From the NCBI GenBank assembly GCA_945868575.1, contig CAMBMH010000005.1:1-57455 (forward strand): DNA of 57,455 nucleotides, given 5' to 3'. This document shows, piece after piece, positions 52,230-57,455 of this stretch. Position numbers and translations under genes: made by a program. Positions within the stretch are counted from its first letter, which is position 1, and each line of letters begins with the position of its first letter. The DNA comes from Singulisphaera sp. GP187 (GTDB taxonomy: Bacteria > Planctomycetota > Planctomycetia > Gemmatales > Gemmataceae). Under the pieces are notes generated by a model. The model was not told the DNA's origin. It saw only the letters and a program-made list of their open reading frames with translations, and searched no databases.

Positions 52230-53429
52230 ATGCGCTTTGCCATCCGCGGATTTTGTGGACTATTTGGAGCGGCTATCCCGATTTTGGGTGGGTTCGCTTC
52301 CGGGCAGGTTCGTTGTCAAAATTCCGATGGAAATCCTCCACTTTTGGGTGGGCTTTCCAGTCCTGATCCGATCAACATGACAATCCTTACTGTGGGAAGC
52401 GCGGCGATGGGACCTGGTTGGATTCGCGCCTCCGCAAACTTGATCGCGGGAGGCGAGGATCATTTCCGGGTTTGGAATCTGGAAGGACCTTGGACCACCA
52501 CTCGGGGGAGGCAACTAAGGGCGGTGGCTGAGCTGGTTTTTGCGCCCTCCTTTGAAACCATGCCGGTAACGGCCCTGGCGCAGGTTAGCGCGGGGCAAGC
52601 GCTCGATTTTTGGACCGTTACCGATCCGATGGTGGTGCAGAAAATCCCCCAAACATTGCTGGACATGGTTCGTGATGATCGGGGCATTCCAACGGCAAAA
52701 AATGACGACCAGGAGGTCATGGCGTACTGGGAGATGGCCCTTGTCGCAAGCCGCACGGATCCCGAGGCCTTTCGACGGGCGGCGGATATCTCCCTGACCC
52801 GCGCCGATCTTTTGAACCAGCCATCCCGCAACCGGGGAAAAGTGGTCACGCTCAAAGGGCGACTGGTGCGGTTGCGCAAAATCGAACCGACCGCAATGGG
52901 TGCCCAGGCAGGCGTTCCAAGGCTTTATGAAGGATGGATCATCAACGAAGCATACGGTGCCAATCCCTCCGTGGTGCTGGTAAGTAGTCTGCCCGAAGGA
53001 ATTGCCCCCGCAGAGTCGATGGATATCGATGTCGAAGTTAACGGATTTTTTTACAAGCGATATCGCTATGAGTCCGCCGGTCCTGGACCCGATGGAGCCT
53101 CATACCGCAAAGCGCCTCTGGTAATGGGGCGCGAGATAAGGAGGATTCCAATGGTCCCCGTTGTGGATTCCTCTGAAAAAAAAGCCATGAGTGCCTTGCT
53201 TCCCTGGTTTTTGGCGCTGGTTGCCGGGACTGGGGGACTGATCGCTTTTTTGACTTTTTGGATGGGGCGCCGTGATGAAAAGGTGCGCAAAAGGATCAAA
53301 CAGTTGCGGGCTGAGTCGATTGACCGTTTTCTGGAAAGCGGGCACGATTGGCCTGAGCCCCCACTGGTAATGACCACCGTGGAAAACGAACAGCGCCAAA
53401 AGCGTTGGACGACTCCATCGGAGAATTAA
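52230..53429 (+). CDS. Exported or membrane protein of unknown function, Exb-cluster member
   Basis: A 399-residue protein with an N-terminal signal (MRFAIRGFCGLFGAAIPILGGFASG), a periplasmic region with an OB-like strand set (NRGKVVTLKGRLVRLRKIEPTAM...YEGWIINEAY, VVLVSSLPEGIAPAESMDIDVEVNGFFYKRYRYES) and one C-terminal span (about 332-352, LLPWFLALVAGTGGLIAFLTFW) followed by a basic cytoplasmic tail. No family can be named. It sits inside the exbB-exbD-exbD cluster, five bases from the second exbD and 87 bases before the TonB-like gene, so it is probably a structural partner of the motor. Confidence 0.75.
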   Translation: MRFAIRGFCGLFGAAIPILGGFASGQVRCQNSDGNPPLLGGLSSPDPINMTILTVGSAAMGPGWIRASANLIAGGEDHFRVWNLEGPWTTTRGRQLRAVAELVFAPSFETMPVTALAQVSAGQALDFWTVTDPMVVQKIPQTLLDMVRDDRGIPTAKNDDQEVMAYWEMALVASRTDPEAFRRAADISLTRADLLNQPSRNRGKVVTLKGRLVRLRKIEPTAMGAQAGVPRLYEGWIINEAYGANPSVVLVSSLPEGIAPAESMDIDVEVNGFFYKRYRYESAGPGPDGASYRKAPLVMGREIRRIPMVPVVDSSEKKAMSALLPWFLALVAGTGGLIAFLTFWMGRRDEKVRKRIKQLRAESIDRFLESGHDWPEPPLVMTTVENEQRQKRWTTPSEN

Positions 53430-53516
53430 TCGGATATTCCGGAGCGATCCTGCAGGTCCCCGGATTCCCGTTATCAAAACCGGGATTTCACGGGAAGCTC
53501 GAGAAGGAGTGGTTAC

Positions 53517-55145
53517 ATGAGCAGCCAAATGATTCGCCACACATCGGTATCCCGTCCGGCCTGGTGGATACTTTTTGCATTGATTCTCAGTCCCGTTGCC
53601 ATTGCCGTCCTGGTCAGTTTTTTGATGCACGGGATGCTCTTTACCATCCTTTACCTTACGCCTTCGGTTGACTCCGAAGTTATTGCTGAGGCGGAGAAAG
53701 CGATCCAGGCCCAACAGGAGGACAAGCCTTCTGATCTGACGGTGACCGATATCGGGGAGAATCCCGAAATTGCTCCGATGATGGACGCAAAAAATGATGC
53801 GCCCCCGCCTCCTGATGTGCCCGAGGTGCCCATGCAGGCAGCCAATGTCGCGGAAAATCTTCCCATGAATCTAACACCGCCTCCAGGTGTTGGTGCAGCG
53901 ACTACTGCCCCACCAGCGATTGATCTTTCCCAAACGGGTGCGCTCAGTTCGCTTTCGGGAATGGGTGGGATCTTCAGCCCGGGTGGTGTGGGCGGCCGGA
54001 CGGGGGCCGCAAAAGTCCAGCTTTTGCAAGAGCAGGGTGGCAACCCGGAATCGGAGGCCGCTGTTGCCATGGGTCTTCGCTGGTTGGCCCTGCACCAGGC
54101 CCAGGATGGTCATTGGTCCTTTCGTGAGTTTCACAAACACGCCCGAACCGAGCCATTCCCCGGAGGCAAAATCTTTGAGGACACCTGTCAAAACCGTGGA
54201 AACAGTTCGGAAGACACAGGCGCGACCGGATTGGCCTTACTTCCCTTTTTGGGAGCCGGAATAACTCAAAAAGTCCCAAAGGAAAAGCAGGCGGTTGATT
54301 ATCACGCCACGGTCCTTGCCGGGTTGAATTATCTCATGAAGCGTCAAAACAAGGAGGGCGCGTATGCGGATGGCGCTTATAGCCACGCGATTGCCACGAT
54401 CGCCATGTGCGAGGCATTTGGTCTGACCAATGATCCACTCATCAAGGTTTCCAGCCAACGGGCACTCGATAATATTTTTTCGAGACAGGATCCCGCGGGA
54501 GGCGGGTGGCGTTACGGGGCCCGCGAGGCAGGGGATATGTCCGTGACCGGGTGGATGCTTATGGCCATCAAAAGCGGACAGATGGCGGGCCTTCGGGTCA
54601 ATGCCCTGAGGATGAAGACGATGGAAAAATTTATCGAGTCGTGCCAGGATCCCAAGGCCAAAGGGCAATTTTTCTATCTTCCCGGCGAGCCTGGCAATGT
54701 CGCCACAATGACAAGTGTGGGAATGCTTTGCAAGCTTTACCTTGGGGTTCGCCCAGTCAACGAGATCATGCTCGCGGCGGCCGATTATCTAAAGAAGCAG
54801 CCCCCGGGGACAAATCGTGATATTTATTATCTTTATTATGCAACCCAGGCGATGCACCATATGGGACCTGCGGGGGGCTCCTGGAAATTCTGGAACGAAG
54901 GAGCGGATGGATCAGGCAGAAACGGGATCCGCAACTTTTTCGTTTCCGAGCAATACGGCGGTCCAAGAAAACCAAATGACAAAAACCCCCACCAAAAGGG
55001 TAGTTTTTTCATCGGTACAACTCCCGGAAACATTTCCGATAACGAGGGGGGACGCCTGATGCACACCGCTTTGGCGCTTTTATCCCTTGAAGTTTACTAT
55101 CGCCACCTGCCCCTCTACCGGCGCGAGATGGCGGCCGGGAACTGA
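53517..55145 (+). CDS. TonB-like N-terminus fused to terpene-cyclase-like alpha/alpha toroid
   Basis: A 542-residue protein. Residues 15-47 form one membrane span with S34-F-L-M-H38-G39 and L45, matching the TonB S-x3-H-x6-L pattern (S16, H20, L27) needed for ExbBD coupling. Residues 50-165 are a Pro/Glu/Ala-rich periplasmic spacer (MMDAKNDAPPPPDVPEVPM). Residues about 175-535 are repeated helices with QW-like motifs (GLRWLALHQAQDGHWSF; YLMKRQNKEGAYADGAYSHAIATIAM; ALDNIFSRQDPAGGGWRYG; TQAMHHMGPAGGSWKFWNEG), the fold of squalene/hopene cyclases, prenyltransferases and alpha-2-macroglobulin thioester domains. No cyclase DxDD motif is seen, so it is probably non-enzymatic or has another activity. 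Strong RBS (GAAGGAGTGG). Confidence 0.82.
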   Translation: MSSQMIRHTSVSRPAWWILFALILSPVAIAVLVSFLMHGMLFTILYLTPSVDSEVIAEAEKAIQAQQEDKPSDLTVTDIGENPEIAPMMDAKNDAPPPPDVPEVPMQAANVAENLPMNLTPPPGVGAATTAPPAIDLSQTGALSSLSGMGGIFSPGGVGGRTGAAKVQLLQEQGGNPESEAAVAMGLRWLALHQAQDGHWSFREFHKHARTEPFPGGKIFEDTCQNRGNSSEDTGATGLALLPFLGAGITQKVPKEKQAVDYHATVLAGLNYLMKRQNKEGAYADGAYSHAIATIAMCEAFGLTNDPLIKVSSQRALDNIFSRQDPAGGGWRYGAREAGDMSVTGWMLMAIKSGQMAGLRVNALRMKTMEKFIESCQDPKAKGQFFYLPGEPGNVATMTSVGMLCKLYLGVRPVNEIMLAAADYLKKQPPGTNRDIYYLYYATQAMHHMGPAGGSWKFWNEGADGSGRNGIRNFFVSEQYGGPRKPNDKNPHQKGSFFIGTTPGNISDNEGGRLMHTALALLSLEVYYRHLPLYRREMAAGN

Positions 55146-55197
55146 GCCCGTAATCTAATTCCATATCTGTTTCCCCATCCAAACAAAGGATTTCGAA

Positions 55198-55986
55198 ATG
55201 AGTCTTTCCCGTCGTCAATTTACCAGGGGGCTTTTGGCCGCATCGGTTGTCACCCCTTCCTTTTCGGTTGCGAAACCCGCCGCCGAGTGGCGAAGCCTGT
55301 TTGATGGGAAAACCCTTGATGGGTGGACCCCAAAACTTAGGTATGCCGATTTTGGGGATAACGACCGGGACACTTTTCGCGTCAATGATGGGATGATCCA
55401 GGTTCGCTACGACAAATACGATGATTTTGGCGAGCGGTTTGGCCATCTGTTTTTCAAGGAGAGCTTCTCCCACTACCGCCTCCGTTTGGAGTACCGATTT
55501 GTCGGCGAACAATGCAAAGGAGGCCCCGGTTGGGCGTTTCGTAACTCGGGGGTGATGATCCATTGCCAGGACCCGAAAACCATGCTCAAGGATCAGGATT
55601 TTCCGGTTTCCATTGAGGTTCAATATTTGGGTGGGGATGGTAAGAATCCCCGGACAACGGGCAACCTTTGCACGCCCGGAACCCATGTGGTCTACAAAAA
55701 CAAACTCCACAAGACCCATTGCACCACTTCGACCTCAAAGACCTTTCATGGAGATCAATGGGTCTCGGCCGAGGTCGAGGTTCATGGCGGTGGGGTGATC
55801 AATCACCTAATCAACGGGGAAAAGGTCATCAGCTACGAAATGGCACAATACGATCCAGGCGACAAATACGCCAAGCCCCTGATCAAGGGAACCAATTTTG
55901 TCATCAAGGAAGGATACATTTCCCTTCAAGCGGAGAGTCACCCGATCGACTTCAGGAAAATCGAAATCATGCCAATTGAGGGCTGA
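55198..55986 (+). CDS. DUF1080 Tat-exported protein (3-keto-disaccharide hydrolase family)
   Basis: A 262-residue protein with a twin-arginine leader (LSRRQFTRGLLAASVVTPSFSVA) and a single DUF1080 jelly roll: EWRSLFDGKTLDGWTPK, HYRLRLEYRFVGEQ, WAFRNSGVMIHCQDPKTM, FPVSIEVQYLGG, DQWVSAEVEVHGGGVINHLINGEKV and ISLQAESHPIDFRKIEIMPI. Some members hydrolyse 3-keto-glycosides. It lies 52 bases after the Exb cluster on the same strand (AAAGGA before ATG), so it may be read through from it. A strong terminator follows. Confidence 0.92.
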   Translation: MSLSRRQFTRGLLAASVVTPSFSVAKPAAEWRSLFDGKTLDGWTPKLRYADFGDNDRDTFRVNDGMIQVRYDKYDDFGERFGHLFFKESFSHYRLRLEYRFVGEQCKGGPGWAFRNSGVMIHCQDPKTMLKDQDFPVSIEVQYLGGDGKNPRTTGNLCTPGTHVVYKNKLHKTHCTTSTSKTFHGDQWVSAEVEVHGGGVINHLINGEKVISYEMAQYDPGDKYAKPLIKGTNFVIKEGYISLQAESHPIDFRKIEIMPIEG

Positions 55987-56026
55987 TTCGACTTGGGTTG
56001 AATCGAGGTCTTAAAGGCTAACAAAG

Positions 56027-56070
56027 GCGCGCCCCGGACTCAGGTTGTCTGATCCGGGCTGGCGCTTTTT
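56027..56070 (+). terminator. Terminator of the DUF1080 gene
   Basis: GCGC plus CCCGGA (56027-56038) pair with TCCGGG plus GCGC (56053-56065), followed by TTTTT. The stop codon of the convergent AhpD-like gene (56040) lies inside the hairpin, so both genes end within one structure. Confidence 0.88.
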
Positions 56071-56645
56071 GCTTTTTCCGGGCACACAAACCATTCCGCA
56101 AATCGATTGGTCCAATTTGCCTGGTGAACTGTCAAAGCAAGGGTAACGAGTGCCTGCGGGCCGATTTCTTTCGCAAGAAGGGACATTTCCTCCTCGGACA
56201 TTTCCCCGCGAAGGGTCCATGCGGTGGCAAAGGCAATGACGCGTTGATCCCGGGGCATAAACGAGGACCAGTCCGACCAGTTGGGGTCGCCCAACTTTTC
56301 GATTTCATTTGGTGAAAGTCCGGCCCCCAGACCGAGGCGCCTGTGAATCACCAGTCAGTATTCACACAAATTGATTGCGCTCGCCCGTATGTAAGCGATT
56401 TCCTTGAGTCTTGCCGAGAGGCCGTGGTTCAGGGCACGGGAGGTTTTTTGGGAAGCTTCAAGAACTGCCGGGGCGTGGGCCATGATCCGATATATGGTCG
56501 GAATGGCCCCCATATTTTTTTGGATCGATTCCAGAATGGGGCCGGCCCCTTCCGGAGTATTTGAGGGATCCACACCCGGCAGCGGACGTTTTCGACGGCC
56601 GGGAGGAGTACCTTGTCCTATTGGGTTTTCATTGGTTTCATGCAT
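56040..56645 (-). CDS. AhpD/carboxymuconolactone-decarboxylase-like selenoprotein (CxxU), in-frame UGA
   Basis: Two adjacent frames, 56645-56358 and 56354-56040, are continuous around a single TGA at 56357-56355. Read through, they give a protein of about 201 residues of the AhpD/CMD peroxidase-related family. The first part ends RASAINLC-E-Y, the next codon is UGA, and the second part begins LVIHRRLGLG, so UGA takes the place of the second cysteine of the family C-x-x-C-x3-H redox motif. Both halves keep family sequence (LKEIAYIRASAIN; LSPNEIEKLGDP...MPRDQRVIAFATAWTL...EMSLLAKEIGPQALVTLALTVHQANWTNRF) with no sign of decay. Selenocysteine is the natural reading. ATG 56645 is the start; no strong RBS. 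It diverges from the deaminase gene. Confidence 0.85.
56310..56357 (-). promoter_or_regulatory. Putative bacterial SECIS element with UGA (Sec) codon
   Basis: Immediately 3' of the UGA (56357-56355) on the minus strand, TGGTGA (56353-56348) pairs with TCACCA (56315-56310). Above it, CCTC (56337-56334) pairs with GGGG (56328-56325) around the apical loop GGTCT (56333-56329). The loop starts 21 bases after the UGA and opens with two G; both fit the bacterial SECIS model, and E. coli fdhF has the same GGTC loop. Confidence 0.75.
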
Positions 56646-56749
56646 AGGATCATGCTAAGAAATTCGGGTAAATCTGCCCGGAGCCGGGCGGGACTTGATT
56701 CTTTTCCCGGGACTGGGTGATTGAAGAACAATTATTGGAAAGGCCCAAA

Positions 56750-57187
56750 ATGGATTCCTTCCTTGGGGCGGCAATAGAAGAAGCAAAAAAGGGATTGTCT
56801 GAGGGAGGAATTCCCATCGGATCGGTCTTGGTCCACAACGGGAAAATCCTTGGCAGGGGGCATAATCAGCGGATCCAAAAGGGGAGCCCCACCCTCCATG
56901 GGGAGATCGACGCACTGGAAAATGCCGGGAGACTTCCCGCCTCGGTTTATGCGGAGAGCGTGCTGTATACGACTCTATCCCCCTGTGCCATGTGCACGGG
57001 AGCGATTCTCCTCTACAAGATTCCCAAAGTTGTGATTGGGGAGAATAAAACCTTTTTGGGTGAGGAGTCCTTGCTCAAATCCCGTGGAGTGATGATCGAG
57101 GTTGTTCAGGACCCCAGCTGCATTGTCTTGATGGAGGAGTTTATCCGTTCCAAACCCGAGCTATGGAACGAGGATATCGGTGTTTAA
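56750..57187 (+). CDS. Yeast-type cytosine deaminase
   Basis: A 145-residue zinc deaminase of the cytidine-deaminase fold. It resembles yeast cytosine deaminase Fcy1 more than bacterial TadA: H50-G-E52-I-D-ALENAGR, TTLSPC79AMC82TGAILLYKIPKVVIGENK, and the C-terminal WNEDIG, which in yeast (WFEDIG) caps the active site. Zinc ligands H50, C79, C82 and the proton-shuttle E52 are in place. Likely reaction: cytosine (or a related base such as 5-methylcytosine) to uracil. ATG 56750 with GGAAAGG upstream is preferred to GTG 56717. It shares a 104-base divergent region with the AhpD-like selenoprotein gene. Confidence 0.88.
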   Translation: MDSFLGAAIEEAKKGLSEGGIPIGSVLVHNGKILGRGHNQRIQKGSPTLHGEIDALENAGRLPASVYAESVLYTTLSPCAMCTGAILLYKIPKVVIGENKTFLGEESLLKSRGVMIEVVQDPSCIVLMEEFIRSKPELWNEDIGV

Positions 57188-57229
57188 GTTGATTTATGAT
57201 ATTTTTTGATATATAGTAATGGAATAAAA

Positions 57230-57284
57230 AAGCCGGGAGGCGATCTCTCGCAACCCGGCTTGGAAGTGGAGGCGCGGGGCCTCC
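57230..57284 (-). terminator. Terminator hairpins of the partial downstream gene
   Basis: On the minus strand, GGAGGC (57268-57273) pairs with GCCTCC (57279-57284) and, further on, AAGCCGGG (57230-57237) pairs with CCCGGCTT (57254-57261) followed by six T. They lie 20-75 bases past the stop at 57304. Confidence 0.7.
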
Positions 57285-57303
57285 GAATTAAATTGGTGTA
57301 ACT

Positions 57304-57455
57304 CTATATTTTATAAGGATTTGCGTAAATAGAAATATTCAAATTGGACCCGGATTTGGGCAAGTTGGTCACGATTATTGGCTCCGGCCAAAAAGAAAAA
57401 GTTGGCGTGTTTGACGGATTTGGATGCCCCCAAACCTTTGAGTCAAACTGTAGTG
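57304..57455 (-). CDS. 3' end of an unidentified gene (partial)
   Basis: An open frame runs into the window end from the minus strand and stops at TAG 57304-57306. The 50 visible residues (...GHPNPSNTPTFSFWPEPIIVTNLPKSGSNLNISIYANPYKI) look like the beta-rich tail of an exported protein. The family is not recognisable. The two hairpins downstream support the end of a transcript here. Confidence 0.4.
   Translation of the reverse strand, partial: LQFDSKVWGHPNPSNTPTFSFWPEPIIVTNLPKSGSNLNISIYANPYKI

Noticed and set aside
53430-53516. Terminator between the 52230 and 53517 genes
   Set aside because: Only short CCCG/CGGG pairings exist and no T-run follows; a strong ribosome-binding site for the next gene lies here instead.
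56040-56645. Reading the AhpD-like locus as a pseudogene broken by a nonsense mutation
   Set aside because: The only defect is a UGA exactly at a catalytic cysteine, both flanks are intact and a SECIS-like hairpin follows; a selenoprotein explains all of this better.

Overview
The window looks like chromosomal DNA of a member of the Planctomycetota, and the LRR protein with a TIGR02996-like region hints at the Gemmatales/Gemmataceae side. The evidence is gene content: three DUF1501/DUF1552 Tat-exported proteins, a PSCyt1-DUF1549-DUF1553 cytochrome-type protein, a sulfatase, two DUF1080 proteins, an ECF sigma factor overlapping a Ser/Thr kinase gene, and large HlyD-type proteins fused to GAF and WD40 domains. 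No plasmid, phage, IS element, rRNA, tRNA or CRISPR array was seen.

Layout. 1-6137: end of an unknown gene, an AT-rich gene-poor stretch, then minus-strand sulfatase, LRR protein, iron alcohol dehydrogenase and a PLP-dependent dehydratase-like enzyme. 6608-8850: aquaporin Z (+) and an exported TolB-like propeller (-). 9012-17737: a typical planctomycete surface/catabolic block, with DUF1501 plus PSCyt on the minus strand facing a second DUF1501, a VTT/DedA-like membrane protein and a DUF1080-sugar dehydrogenase fusion on the plus strand. 17816-21270: small exported or membrane proteins and a TIGR01777 epimerase. 21534-24597: ECF sigma factor and membrane-bound kinase. 24750-31623: a three-gene cassette of GAF-HlyD, HlyD with a WD40 propeller inserted in its barrel, and PqqD-like/M50 metalloprotease/HlyD. 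31773-36361: housekeeping genes scpB and truD, and an orphan NuoM-like protein that has lost proton-path residues. 36462-39766: a pyruvate-decarboxylase-type enzyme and a DUF1552 protein. 39875-43703: a GntR/ABC operon with a near-perfect palindromic operator over its promoter. 43813-49190: copper-type P1B ATPase and the biotin genes bioB plus a fused bioD-bioA. 49489-55145: exbB-exbD-exbD and two further genes, ending in a TonB-like protein whose cargo domain is a terpene-cyclase-like toroid. 55198-57455: DUF1080 protein, an AhpD-like gene interrupted by UGA, a yeast-type cytosine deaminase and a partial gene.

The strongest unusual signal is at 56040-56645. An AhpD/carboxymuconolactone-decarboxylase-like gene has an in-frame UGA exactly at the second cysteine of its CxxC motif. 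It is followed by a stem-loop with a GGUCU apical loop at the spacing expected of a bacterial SECIS element, so it is read here as a CxxU selenoprotein. Next are the ExbBD/TonB-like toroid system, where the last gene keeps the TonB S-x3-H membrane motif, and the GAF-HlyD/HlyD-WD40/M50-HlyD cassette. Both look like self-contained envelope machines of unknown substrate.
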